A stretch of 64,000 nucleotides of DNA from Balanoglossus misakiensis. Its lineage: Eukaryota; Hemichordata. This document shows, in pieces, positions 16,842 to 47,400 of this stretch. The position numbers were made by a program, and so were the translations under genes. Location: NCBI GenBank assembly GCA_040954595.2, contig CM082596.2, positions 6,572,001 through 6,636,000 of the forward strand, given 5' to 3'. The number at the start of each line of letters is the position of its first letter. Within the stretch, counting starts at the first letter, position 1. The notes under the pieces are model-generated. The model was not told the DNA's origin and made no database searches. It was given only the letters and a program-made list of their open reading frames with translations.

Positions 16842-19800
16842 CTGAAAACAATGAGTAAATGATAATTTAGAGCCCGGAGCAGGTGCAGCGAAGATTCACC
16901 TTAAAAGAATTATAAAGAAATTCAATTCTAGAGAAAACAGAAACTATCATACTTTAAGAGGTATGCACACTCGTGTATGTTCACTTTGTACATTTATCGT
17001 TTAGTGTTTAATTAGACAACAGAGTTTTTCTTTTGCGACAAAGTCATTTTGCATAACATTGACTAAGTGATGTTTTCAGTGCAATTTGGGTTTCAATATA
17101 CAATGCATATCAATACAATCAAACTTCTTATATAAATGTTGACCATCGCCCTGTTTAAATTATCATTGATATCGTAATCAGTCGTTTGCGTTCCATTAAC
17201 GATTCTCGATTGTTCTCTCAATTTCTGAAATATGTTTTATTGATTAAAATCGTCCTGGGTAGGGACTGTATAGTGTGATTTACAGCATTTCGGAAATGAC
17301 GGGATTGAGAGTAGCGGGATCGGCCAGATGCGCTCCCAACACGCAGAAATTGTGTGTACATAGATGACGACACGGATCTAAAGGAAGCTTCCATAAATAA
17401 AGCGGTTGCTATCGACCGACCGCTAATCCGTGGCAACAAAAACTCCATCGATTGGCAGCGACGAGGGGGATCCATGGCGTGAAAACCAAGGGTATCAATG
17501 TTTCACATTGTATAGGCGGTGGCCATTGTTCGAAACCAAGCTACCGGTAGTTGTTATGGTGTTTCAGCGGTGCGGAAGAGCTGCGATATTTATCCCCTGT
17601 TGGCTGTACCCAAATGAAAGATCAGCTTGTATAGGTCTATACCCGGGGGTCCCTCTCTATGGCATTTATATCGCCGACGAGAATTAATACCGACGGGCCA
17701 ATACATTGAGAAAAATGGTGTCCAACATCTCCATTCTGTGTTATCGCTAATGTCGGGAAAAATGCATGGTTAATTGAAAATCAATGTGTAACGCGGTGCA
17801 GTAGCTGAATTAATTAATTGCAAACTGGTTCTAAATTTCCGAGTTTCTAGTGCAGGCGTCACAAACCGCTGGCCTGCAGCAAACACGGCCAGGTTTGACC
17901 TGCAAGGTGTTTAGACACAGCTTCGTGCCCTGGAAAGGGGCATTGTTCGATCCTTATATGTCCGCGGAATGCCAGAGAAAGCACGTCTGTGGATAGAACG
18001 CCCTTAGATGTCTTTTCTCGGCAGAGAAGAGGCGATTATGAAGTGATAGAATCAATATCCGGGTGTCTGTAAAATTTAAACTCTTCAACAACGAATTTAA
18101 ATATCACACTCATGATTAGAAGATAAAAATATGCATCCACACGTCGTGTGCCTTCAAGGTATTAAGGCTCGCGTGTCTTATTATTCGATTTTTGCGTAAC
18201 AAGTCAAGCTGCATGTGGCGATTTCATTTTCTTGATTTTATAGTTAAGACGACAGAAAAATCGTTCTGTGAACGTTAGGCCCAAACACTCTTCGAATGAT
18301 TCCCGGAGGAATAGAATCATATGGCAGGCGATATACGTGGGAATGTATTGTGTGACAATAGATCGGATTAAGTATTGCTGTGAGAATGTGTTCTTAATAC
18401 AACTGTGGGTGTTTCAATGCGGCTTTCTCCTTAATTGGCCACTTCTGCGTTCTTTACCTGTGCAATTATCCTGCAGTGCGTTCGACTTTTCCTGGGCTGA
18501 ATGGACTACGATTGTGTTTTGGCAGTAGTCCTTTAATATTCAGCACTGGCTGTTTGCGATACGGTTATTGCCACACGTTTTCCAGTGATTGTATCCGTTT
18601 CACGTCATCGCCAGACGGGCGAGATCATTGCAGGTTATTGCCGAGCGATATCAAGCCGGCACGGTGCTTTTCCAAGGCGGTTATACACAAGGCGTTGTAG
18701 CATGCTGCGGGTTTTATTAAAGAGGAACCCAATGCGTGTGACGTCATAGTCAGTGATTTCGTGCGGTTCGCACTCTAACCAAATTAAGCAAACACGAATC
18801 TCCACTTCAACCTATATACTTGTATTAAAACCGATCTTTTTTTTTACCTGGTGGCATGTAACCTTGGGATCTTTCGGCGAGTTTAAATTAGATCTCCGGC
18901 TTCATATGTGCTCTCGCGACCTTCTGGGCTCGTTGACAACTCCCCGAAGAGAATTGCTATTTAACGCCAAATCCGATTGGATTTTGTAAACCCACCAACA
19001 TTTCCTTCTTGCTGTGCTGTTGTCAAGCAAGAATCTAAGATGATGACAGTCTCCCTGAACGTACACCTGTAAACTGCCCACTAGTGCGCATGTGTCTCTT
19101 CCCATGGGATTACATTGAGATTGTTTGGGAACCAACTTCTACTGGTACTATTGTCATTTTCATGAAATTTTCGACATTTTTCACCTTCTTCATCTAGAAG
19201 CCAAAGGATTGATTTGAGTTTTTAATGGTAAAGTAAGGTTTCCGCCATAGAAGTTTTTAGTGACAACAATAACTACATGTAATACGAGAACCAGGGATTG
19301 GGAACTGCCCATATTTAAAGCCACGCGTGAAGCGCGTCATGATATAACGGGCCCACATTCCGTTTTATGTAAGTTTTGCCAATTTCCAGTTCGAGTGTTT
19401 GCGTACGGTTGGGAAATCGATGACGCGCACTCAGCACCGGCAGATTATCCCTTCGATGCAAAGGACACTGTGTAAATGTCCCCAGGCAGATGGATACAAT
19501 GGTTGGACACTCGGAATGGTTTAGTTTCACTCCTTCAACGGTGACCAATCAATTCCAGTCTCTCCTAAAGATCCTTTGGAAATTGATAGTGACGTCCAGC
19601 GCTTTTCCCACTTGGCAAGTCAAAACCGCCAGCGAAAATGCCATTGCCGTGTAAAAGCTATATACTGTAGCTATCGCGATTGTAACAACTGAAGCAACAA
19701 CAACAACGACGACAACAGCAGCAGCAACAACAATAAAAACAACCACAACATCATCATCATCAACAACAACAACAACAATACTAATAAAATAATGTGCAAA

Positions 19801-22099
19801 ACTGCCAATATCCCACCGCAACCCCGAACTTTCTCACAATACCGATGGGATTATGATTATATTCATGGCAATACTGGACTTCAGTGGAACTATCCACACG
19901 TAGCTCGCCTCAACAAAGCAGCCCTAATAAAACGAAATAAGTAATGTTTTGTTTAATTAATCCTACTAGTAAAATACATAGGATTTTTACATAACTGGAC
20001 AACAACTCTTTGAATAGATCATAATTGGTGGATAACTGTGAAATTACGGTTCCGCCAGTAAAATTCACTTTTTATTTGTTACGATGCGATTCAAATTTCA
20101 TTACAGAACCTCATATCACGGAGTAATGAAAGAAAACCGGTGTCAGAACGTCGGAAGAAAGTGACTCCGGACAGTTACCGTTACTAGGGGAGAGATAGAC
20201 ATCATGGTCTTCGAAATTAACGGTTGACATTAACCGAAGTACGCCCTGATGAGCTAATTTGCCCATGTAATAATAAGGGGGAACCCGTTTCATTAAGAAC
20301 ACTTGCCTTTCTTTACAATGGCAAGCGCGACTGGGGGTAGATTTCATTGTTGCGCCGCGTCATGAAATATTCAGACAACAAATAAAACACCGGGTGATCA
20401 CAGAGGAAGGGCTTAGCGTTACACATATCTTCTTACCTTTAAAGTTTCATTAGCAACGTTCATTAACCTGCATTGTGAAAGTTCTTTTGGACCAGCATTG
20501 GTTATCGCAGAACCATACGGAAGACTATGGAACAATTTGACAAAAAAGAGGAGGGTAGGCTAGGCTTTTCCCTCACTGGAAACGTGAAGCTGACATAATA
20601 TTCGAATGACTCAGAACTCTCTCAGTCGCTATATTGTTTCACACCGACTCACCTGTGTCGATTTTGCGGTATCATCCAAACACCGTACATACCCTCCCCC
20701 GGAAACAGGTCACCGAGTGGTTGCGAAGAACCCGAATCTAGCCGCTTGCGGATGGACAGTCTTCAGTCGCTGTTCAACATAGCCTTGGCTGTATTATACG
20801 AAGAGGACGCTTAAAGATTGCAGACACTCGCCGACTTCTGTGTATATACACTTGGCGATGGAAGTATCGCGAGCCTTAAGCGGATGCAAATATCAGAGCG
20901 TGTCGACGGAAGACGACGATGTACTCCGATGGAAAAACGCACATTGGTCACTGTCAGAGGATGATTACTCGAGGAGGTACCCGGTCATCTATCCGGTAGC
21001 TTTCAGTACTTGGACCACAAAGCGGTGGCCAACGACACCGATGATCCAGGCACGGGTTGAAGTACATGTAATAGGCCTTGACAAAGCATGCCGGGAAAGG
21101 AATATTGATTGAACCCCGTGGTTGCACTGATGGTGTACCCTCTAAGCCAATATGATGCGCCACTGACTCAACAAACTCACTGGTGACTCAAGAAAATTAT
21201 CCACAATACATGTAAAGGTATAGGGCTGACTCAGAGATTTTTATTGTGCCAACTTAACCAGTCGTGCCTGTTTCTTTGCCATGTTCTAAAGAAGGTACCT
21301 TCCCTGTAGCCATTATCATTTATTCTAGCCATGTCTTCTGGAAATGGGCTAAGGTTCATTTTGCTCTCAAAGAGTTCAAGAGTGAAACTGCCGTGCATAA
21401 CATGTTGCCGCCAACGCGGCAATCGGAATGGACCACTCGAGTCACAAGTTTTAACAACCATACTTCGTGGAACACGATCAAACATCACACGGCAGCAGAA
21501 CGGAATATTGTGCCGAATGTCCATGCAACTAGAGAGACTTTATTTCCCAAATAAATAGGTATACACTGTAGACAAGTAAATGCCTGGAAAAGTGCGTATA
21601 GATAGATCTGGATAAATACATAAATAAATGATTAAATACAGAGAAATTCCTTAATGGCAGAATAAACATTGATATAGAATTACGGGATGATAAGTCAGGA
21701 TAATGAAATTGTCTATACCAGAAATTTTCTGTAAACGTTTATAGCGTAAAGGGTGGTGTTCGTACCGTCTGCGCGTGCGTGTATGTATATAGATCCTCTA
21801 CAACAGTTCCTAGCAAGTCAATTTAGGCGAAAACTGAGTGTAACTGGTGCATGCACATTGATTGTACAATTAAAACGAACCTCCCCCTTTTAGAACTGTC
21901 CCATGCTCATGGTGATTTTTTTCCTGTAATAGGTTTTACGGTAAAACGTCGTAAACTGAAGTTCTATGAACAACATGCAGTTGCTATTTAAATACTCTAT
22001 ATACGGGCAGCACAGTTTGCATTTTTAATTTCGCTCAGTTGCCATAGTTGGCAAGATTCCTCGGTAACTTCTCATCCGTCAGGAACGATCATTAGTTCT
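16842..22099. other. Intergenic DNA with a possible 5' UTR exon of the receptor gene
   Basis: No coding exon supported. The receptor ATG exon appears to start at a CAG acceptor (exon edge at 16841, ttttcag before attATG), so a non-coding upstream exon is expected. One candidate on the minus strand ends at 20653 with a perfect donor (cacag/gtgagtcgg). A (CAA)n-rich tract lies at about 19690-19780. The remaining short open frames look spurious. Confidence 0.4.
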
Positions 22100-24892
<2,793 letters not shown>

Positions 24893-27719
24893 GCCTGGTT
24901 GTTTTCTAACGGAATACCCTTTTTTTTGCAACCGCTCAGGACCTGGCTCTCGCGCAGAATGAGAACAAGCCTGGACACAACTTCGGTATTTGACAAATTC
25001 GACACACGTCATAGTCGCTATAGAAACGCACTGGTTCGCATTTGAATACCGCAAGGGGTTTACAGAGAGCAACAGATGGACATTTTCATGTTGAGATAAC
25101 AGGAAAAACCTGTACTCAACGCAATAAAGCAAAATATCATGATCATTTCAAAAATCACATGATTGACAGTTGAGCGACAAATGAAAACAAGACTTGCTTA
25201 TGAGGAAAAGCTGTGGTGAGATCTTATATATGAACAACTTAATATTTCAAAGCGTCCCTTTTTATCTATCATGGGCAGTGTGTCATGATCAACCTTTCGT
25301 CAGAAGATACTTAACTTAGATTTGTCTTAAGAAGCTAGGCCATGTTTGCGTTAAAGACCGAAAAACAGAAAAAGAAACATTTCGTAGAATCTTCTATCTT
25401 TACTACTGTAAGTTGTCGACCTTTTACCCAGAATGCAATTATTATAATATGATTTGACCCCCTAGCACGAAGTCAAAACCCGAATGTATGTCCTTTTTTC
25501 CATTGACAGCTTGAGTACTATTCACATGAATGCACGCACGTAAAAGCTGGGATTAAACGAAATAAAACAAAATGATGGATAACGTGGTACTTATGAAAAT
25601 ATCAAAGTTTATAGGAAAGTATAACGTAAACAAACCACGTTATTTGAATAATGCTAAAAGAAAATTTTGGTTGTACTAGCCAGTTAGTAAGATTACAATC
25701 CCAAATTGGTCATCACCTAATGGAAATGTCTGTTTCTCCGTCTGTTTCTTTGTCTGTCCGCCTCTCTGTCTGCGTTAGAGTTCGAATTCGGTTTATGTAC
25801 TGTAATTCAGTGGCCAGGTAATATCCATAGGGATTTCAAAAGACTAACCTAGCTTTTGGTCTGCAAAAGATAACACTCATGTTTTTAACATAACACGGGG
25901 CATTTTAATCGCCCCACTATCGGAGAAAGTTGACACCAGCCGTTCTTTCCAAATCCTGTGCTGTGTGGACAAAATTGGTGGGATTATTCCGCCGGGGTTT
26001 TCTTTTCTTGTTACGCAGATGTTGGGCAAGGGCGAACATCCTGTGAGTGATGCAAATGGATTGGAGTGCCACGATTGGGCGGATCTCCTCGGTCGGGGGG
26101 AGGGAGGGAGGGAGGGAGGGAGGGGGCACTCGACAACACCGTGGTGTTTACGTCCGTTACAACCCACCAACCGGTCCCCCGGCCCGACTATGTCGGTGCA
26201 AACTGTGCGACTGGAACTACATTTCGCCCATTTTCACCGTTTTCAGTGTGAAGGTCGTTCAGTCAGCTATTCTTGCTGTCATTGGAAAACACCACAGGGG
26301 CGTGGTATAGTCTTTTTTTACGCGGACTGGCCGCCGTTGTCAATGTTGTTATTGGCCATGAAAGTTGACGAAGACCATTGGTAATTTGTCGACGTTGTTT
26401 CGGGCTGGCCTTGCAAATACGTACAGTTTAGTTTCCGTACGGTGACTGCCAATGTGGTTTAATTGCAATAAGAAAACACTTCACCGAATACAGCAGCCAT
26501 GAATTATCGGCCGCTTAAAACAGCAATCAGTAATAATTGTTTTGTCGATTTAGTTCAGACCATTGGTCATAATTCAATCACAACACTCGCTGGCCTTGTT
26601 CAGTTGTTATAATGTTTATTATCATGGATACTCCCCGGTTCAATTAAAATGTTTACAATGATAGTTTTAAATACATTTATAAATACCTGTATAAGTACAT
26701 CGCAAATCATTACAAAAATCAAAGACAATATAATGGACCACCAGCTACCCACTACACGAAGTTTAGATATACACAGTACACGTTTGACATCTAGTAGGCC
26801 CCCCCCTCTCGTGTATGCTGTTTTAATATATATTACACCACATCACAGTTAGGCAGGTTTGCTTTAGTTTGTCAAGTTAGAACATTTCTCGTCGCCTGTG
26901 CTAGGGACGATGCCTTGTGGCGAAAGGGGGAGGGGGTACATAGTCATGGTCCCGATCAGCACGGGAATCAACCCATGCCCTCCATCTGAGCCATAGCCCC
27001 CCCCCCCCCCCCGGCCCAACCTTTGGTCGTCCTCTCCCGAACCGCAACTGTTTGAAAGTGTACGATTATGGCATGCCAACAAGTGTTTGAAAACGTTCAG
27101 ATCTCCCGGCTTCCTGGTACCCACCCGATATACATTTATTTAGACACTATTTTTCCCACGCCACAGGTGTAATGAAATAATTTAGTCAGATAATTTCGTC
27201 GACAGTAATACCACGGTTACTGCACAGTAGCACTACCACTGCCCGACGACAAATAATAAAGTCTTCCCTGAATAAATAATTAAGGCCCAAACTTAACGTT
27301 ACTGCCTGGCTGTTTCTGACAAGTCCGTCCCAGCAGGCTTTATACTTGATCACTCAGCTCCATACATTGGTAGAAGATCATTCCTATTAATTTATTGCTT
27401 GTGATACATCCACGACATTAGTTAAAATGTCTATTCTGTAAAAGTCACATAATTATTTACACCTGTAGAAACTATTGTAACACTTAATGATCAAAGTAAA
27501 GCGTAAAGCTTTGATTTTTCCCTCTTCAATGACGTGTCAGAAATGTTTTGAATACTGCGCATGTTCAAAATATCGCCACAGAACGTGGACTTAGTCCTAG
27601 GCAAACTTCTGCCAATGTGGCCGTCCGTCTCAATATTGCATGATTTCAGTGAAACAGAGGTAGACGGGGCCGCTTGTTGGCAGCTTCACTCCTCCAGTGG
27701 TATTTCGCGGGATCAGCTG
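24893..27719. other. Intergenic DNA, no gene seen
   Basis: The left end should carry the promoter of the vWD-domain gene. A (GGGA)n tract lies at about 26097-26124 and a poly(C) run at about 26997-27012. Open frames around 25.9-26.4 kb are driven by these GC-rich repeats and show no family resemblance. Confidence 0.5.
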
Positions 27720-40899
<13,180 letters not shown>

Positions 40900-43800
40900 T
40901 TCTTTCCTATTTTATCATAGCTCTGTAAACGAGAAAAAAAAATATGTATAGGTTTAAACTTTTATGATTACAATAATTGCCAGTGTGGGACGTGACACGC
41001 TATAAGAAGCTCAGTCTATAGTACAAGTATACAAAGTTTGTTTTAAAGTTTTCACGAATCGTAAAATTCAAATTGCGATGGAATTCAAATTAAGTATATA
41101 CACAGTGGTTTTGAAAATGCTCTCATATTATTATATCGAAAGCACATTTTTTTTAATTTCCTGAAATTTTCATTTCCGTTATAAAACCGGCAATTTAAAG
41201 TCGCGCCGTGGTATATAGGACAAACCACTTTATATTAAGTGAATAATTCATATAGCGGTGTGATTCAGGCATAAGGAATTATTGGCACCGAAAATAACGT
41301 TGCTATTTAATGTAGTGGTCTACCGATAAAAAGGGAGAGTGTTGCTTGGCGATTTGCTTGTTTGCATGTATAGGTCTCTATAACTGAAGAAATGGATTGT
41401 GTTTTTCACATCGGTGAAGTTTGAGGCTGTGGTGGACGACTGTTTTTTTTTCTTCGACACGGCATTTCTGCTTTTCTGTCTGTCAGTTCGTCTGTCCCTC
41501 TGACTCAGTAACTGATTTCTGGCTGACTGACTGATTGTGTCTGTCTCGCTGCAAGAGAGATTTGTCGACCAATACTGGCACAATTTGCCAGCGAGCCTCG
41601 CTGTGGCTTGAAAGCCACGCGATGTCCTCGTGAGTGGTTTGGTCTCCGAGTGTTGGACGATTGCACGATTTTTGTCACCAAGTGAAAGTGGGTGTGTGCG
41701 CATGCCAAAACACCCAAATTTTGTTTGGATTGCAGTGCTTTGAGCAAACCGCCATCAATGATCGGGCAATTACTCGCCAGAGGCACAAAATTTGCTTGGA
41801 ATATTGAAATTTCGCAAATCGATTTGTGAAAGATACAATTTCCTAGCCCCAGTCGTGATGTATGCTAGCGGTATATGTTTAACTTAACCCCAGTCTACCT
41901 CGATTTTCATTCCCTAATTCATTATATTAGGGATAATATTCGATGACAAAGTAAACGGCATAATGTGTGTACACAATCTACATCTAGCTAAAAATGACGG
42001 TTATACATTACAGCAAGTTACTTGCACGGCGTATAGGATTTCGTTTGTTTTGTGATTAAGGTGTTTACGGGCAGTTTCTGCCCTCGTGTGTTACAAAGAG
42101 TCGTTGCGTGCACCTGGCAACATCCAGCATAAGATGGTAGAACCATAACAAGTGTCTAACTGTGCGGACTAAGCCATGCACAGCCGCGGGGTTAATTTTC
42201 CCACAATTATCACTTTCACATCCCTTCGCTTCGCCAGATCACGCCCACGGCGAGAACAGAATTCGGGATGTCAAATGCTGCGGAGCTGTCGACTAAGGAC
42301 GCGGCGACCTTGAGAGCTGCGCTCCGCGTTTGCGTCTGGCTGGCATCACGCAGTGGCAACCCCGCGCTACCACCATCACGAGCCCCATCGTCGATCGCTG
42401 ATTGAAGAGAGAGAGAGAGTGAGAGCTCTTACATTGATTGAAGGCGGTAATTTGTTTGCACACAGTGAATGCTCAGCAAATTGGATGTATTAGCCGGCTT
42501 AATAGACCGGAAGTGGACAACACCCTGAGTGGAGTTTCAACTTTGCTTAACGAGAAGATTAATGGCGGTGTACATCGTTCTCGGGCGCCGCGCTCCCAGC
42601 TTTAATTAATTTAAACGGACAGCGATTTATCATGTGAGCCTAATACGTCGCCTACTGACAGCACCGAGATCAAACACACCATGCACTTTAGGATGCGAGT
42701 ATAATTTAAGGAACTTAGTTCCCTTTCAGTGTAAGCTGACAGAGCAAAACTTCTCGCGTGAATAAAAATATCACCACGTAAATTAGTATTAAACACATAA
42801 AATGTGTCCCTTTAACATCAAAAAGTCTTTTTTAGTTTCGTGTACTCAGATTTTTGACGATACTGTGAAAAAATAATTGCAATATTTGAAGATGCCACGT
42901 ACCATATAGTGCTGCTATTGATTAACTTAACATACGGTTGTCAGGTAAATTTCAACCACGCCCCTTTTCTGGTTGTTTGTTGCTGTTGTTGTTGTTGTTG
43001 TTGTTTTGATCATAGGAAAACTTTGTCCTGGCTACTTTCACCATGGCAGTGTACCATATTACATGTAGACACACCATACGTATATATTTTACTCCGCTGA
43101 GTATCACAGAAGCTATAAACCATATGACTCTGTTTCGACTAAGATTTATTTACGAAGGGGCGTTGTCGTGGCTACCGAGCCATTTGATACCGCACGTCGC
43201 GAGAAATTGGGGGTTTCTGTCGAAGTTCCGAGTAGAAGAATGTCGTGACGCTATCTCCGAGAAGAAGATGTATGTGTTTTGTGAGATGAGACGCGGTCCA
43301 GCTGTTCGGACGCTAACGCGATCACATGCCGAAGTGCGTCAATGCAGTGGTTTAAGTATGCGCGCTTCTGGATTCCTCCGGCCGCTACTATGAACGATTT
43401 TAGCTGTCAAAATATCGAGATTATTTGGGGCTGTGTGTTATACTTAATCAGCGTCGCGCTCACTCACTACAGACTGAATTAGAATCTCTTGTTTGATTGT
43501 AAAGACGACAGGGACAGTGGTAATTGGTATACTTGGTTAATAGCGCCGTTTACAAATTTCCAAACGCCTAAACAAGGCGTGATGATGGGAAACATTTTCA
43601 GAAAATAAAAATACTACTTGTACTATACCACCTGCGACGAAACACAATAGAACGCAAATATTACGCACATCGACGTCTGATTCAAATTGGAATGTATTTA
43701 AATTCAACGAATGTAGTTTTTTTTTTCTGATTGATATTTTTTTTAGGGGGAAGAGAGTTTCAATTCAATTAGTCCCCTTTTATTAGATTGCCGGCCACGC

Positions 43801-44364
43801 CATGTCATCAGAATATAGATCGTCGTCAATACACTTACGACATTATACATGTACATGTACATTGTACAACGAAACGAGAACTATGGTTGAGTGTATCGCC
43901 TACCTAATAAATCACAAACTGGTTATTTTATTTATAACGGTATAGGTGTTAATTTAAAGAAGCATATATAATACTCATAGCAAATGAAATGTTTTTAATA
44001 GAATTCGATTTCACCGCAAGAAATTATCAGTGTTTCGTCGCTTTTAAAATATTCGTCTATACGTGTACATTTTAATCATCGGCTTTTTCTCGACCGACTG
44101 TGGTTGGAATATGTTCAGATAAACGACATGCACTTGTATTTGATGGTTGACGCCGGTCATAAAAACGATAGGCACTTACCATCATTCGGCTTTCATCGAA
44201 CCACTTGCGAACACGCTTCCATTTGTTTGCAAAATGTTGCCGTTGAGAAAAAGAAAAACACGCGAGTCGAGGGGCGATTGATTGCCCCGAGAGATTCGTG
44301 CAAATTTGCCTAGAGTCTCGGAGTGGCAGATATCGCGACGAACTGTATCGCTACATGTCTCTCC

Positions 44365-44401
44365 AAGAGAGAGAGAGAGCGAGAGAGAGAGAGAGAGAGA
44401 A
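44365..44401. repeat. (GA)n microsatellite
   Basis: GA repeat with one C interruption, in intergenic DNA upstream of the collagen-like gene. Confidence 0.85.
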
Positions 44402-47400
44402 ATAGATACAATAAAACTAGGAGTCAGTCAACGATAGCGTATCCAGATAGCAGTGATGCGCTGATTCAGCGTGTGTAGAGTAATGACTTCAAGCGAGCGA
44501 AGTCTGGAAGACGAGCAAATCATACACCAGTGTCAGAGGTCGCGTGGCGGGCGATCCATGCAGCTACTGAGCGCCGAGCACTGAGTGCAGCCGGTCACGT
44601 TGTCTGCCTCTTTATACTAATGCATTGTAATTGGACACAGGAAACCATCGGGGAAAAACTCTTTAAACTACCGCCCCGAACGTTACATCAAATAAAACAT
44701 TTCGAGTTAATGACAAGTTGAGAGGACGGATGTCTAAAGAGAAAACGGATATTGTACACTTTGTTGTATATATACACGTATATACTCCACGATTTTATTC
44801 ACTATTTAACAAGTCGTGTTCTCAGTTGTTATGATATATATGTTTTGTTCAGACTGGAATTTTTTCTCGAATGGGAGACTCTCATAAATTATGTCATTCA
44901 ACTTTTTTCCCCACTTTTGACTTTCCGTGGCGATAGTTGTGATGATAAATGTGAATGTACTGAGTAGGTTACAAACACATGACGATACATCCGTTGATAC
45001 ATATATTATTCAATATATCCAATAATTCATCCATATTCAAATCGAGCACCAATTCATCAAGTCCATCTAGGCACAAAATGTGACATTAGTATGCATAGTT
45101 AGCCATTCCTCGATAATTTCGTTGGATTAAATCTAATGAAGTAGGGGTGCCTAGGGGGTGTTTTTAATCTACTGTTCTTGAAGTTCACTGTTTGATAAAC
45201 GGCCAAGGTTTTATTGAGAAATAGTTCTGGCAAAACTTAATGTTCTTTTCTGGGTTCTCGATTTCTATTTTTTTGTCCATTTGTGTAAGATACACTTCGT
45301 ATTGATAATAATCTCGTTAATATGTTAAGACATGTTAAAAGGTTAAATTCGATATTTCAAAACGGGTATTTCTTATACTTTGACAACGTGGTGTTCTTGT
45401 GTTGGCCTGGAATGATTTATAAATGTATTTGTTCCTTCCATTCTGTCCGTCCATTCGTCCATCCATCCGTTGGTCGGTCAGTCTGTTCCCCCTCTCATTC
45501 CCATCCCCTCCCACCACTCTCTGTCCGTCTATGTCACCCTCCCCTGTCTAGTTTCTACCCACTGTTCCACGCGCCACTTCCTCCCTGTAAATTCCTTCCA
45601 ATATTTCGTTATCGCTTCAGATAACATCACCCAGCAAAGAATCCCACTTGCCGTGGTTCAATTTAGTAAATGAGGGCAGTTCTGAAGGCAGTTTTATCGA
45701 CGAAGGCATCGGGAGCACGGCCGTTCTCCCCGGCAATTTTTTGGCGCATGTTTGAGTGATTTTGACGTTTCTCTCGTAAAGAGAGATCAGATAATGAGCT
45801 TGCCAAATGAGTTCATCTGGACGAACATAAAAATATCTTGGTCGTTTTATCGTGGGCTCGTCATCAATGAGATAAGATACCTGTAGTTTCTAACTCACAG
45901 TTTACAGCTTCTCCGTGTGTGCACACGTCAGGATGAAGTCACTATACGTGGGTGGTTGTATATAGTTATCATGCACATTTTGACGTGTACGTGAGGGTTG
46001 GGGGTCAGAAAATTATACCAAATGGAAAACGGTGGTACTTTACGGACATGAACGCGCAAACATGGAATTGTGACTTGTGTAGATCACGTGACAACGCGAA
46101 ACCATGACAAATGGATTGAAATGCAAAATGCGTGTGAAGTATACGCTTGCATAATTTTTATAATGACTCCGAGTAACCTGTTTACTCTGCGACGTATATT
46201 GAATTGTGTTTGTTATTGAATTGAAGCACCAGAGTTATGATTAAATTACCAAAGGACGGTGTTTGCTCTGTTCCATTAGCCACACACGGAATTCTAATCG
46301 ATCACAGCGAAAGGCAAACTGCGGAAAATTGAATTGCGTTGACTGAGCTCGACGTTTGGTAGATTTTTGCAGTCTGATAAGCTAGGAAAAAGATGTGTCA
46401 TCTAAGATCTGTGCACATTTAATAGTCGGAGGAAATGATTGCAATAGAACTGTGTTGTTTTTTTTAAGTAGGGTGAATTATGGACCAGGATTGTTAGTTC
46501 ACTTTCGGAGATAGAACACATTTCTGATTGGGTCGTTTCCAGTTTTGCGTTCAAAGAGGTCTCGAACAAGTTGCCAGGAACCTTTGAAATTGACAGTTGC
46601 TGAGTGAAGACCGGTTCGACTTGTTTCATTTCACTGCGAAAGTGACACGGTTGCGCGTTTAGGTGATTAATTGATCCGGACCACTTATATACCCAAACCA
46701 CTTGGTGTGCAGGAGATATTGAAAGCTGAAGTAAATGTGATCATGCAAGTCAGTATACAGTATCCATCGTTTTATCTTCAAATTTCTATGGTGGAGGACC
46801 AGGTAGGAAATAAAGCAATACTTACAACAGATAAAAATCTTCGGTTCAACGACGAAATCAAGAAAAACAGGCGAGCTACCGCGCAGCGATCAGAAGTTTC
46901 CGATTTAAGGGCGCTTTTCTCTTCAGCAGCTACGACGAACACCGATAATAAATTAATAATAATTACATATCTCCCTGAATTACAGCGTAGAACAGGCTAA
47001 ATTCTGGTCGGCTGTTAAGTTCCTCTCTAAAATATTTAAACGTGACAAATAACGGGACAACGCGTACACAGCAAGGTCACTGCCGTCACCGTTAAAATAA
47101 ATTATCGTCTTCCAACGCCAAGTTAAACTGCGATGGCACAACTCAGGAATGAGCTCCCCCCACTGTCGCCCACCCCCCTTTCTCGGTGCTCAATGGACCA
47201 GTCCAGGAAATAATCTAATTGGCGCCAAACCAGGGTTGTGCAACACTGCAATTTGTCAGTCCATGTACTTTACGGCTCGACATTTAATTTACCATGTAAG
47301 TGGGGGGAATAAAACCGGGGCTCCCGTGGGATGCACAAATTAGACTGGCCGATTGAGTGATTTTTAGAGCCACTTTACATGCACGTGGGAATCGCCAGTT

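Noticed and set aside
25965-26384. 139-codon plus-strand frame
   Set aside because: It runs through a GGGA repeat and has no domain, splice or start context supporting it.
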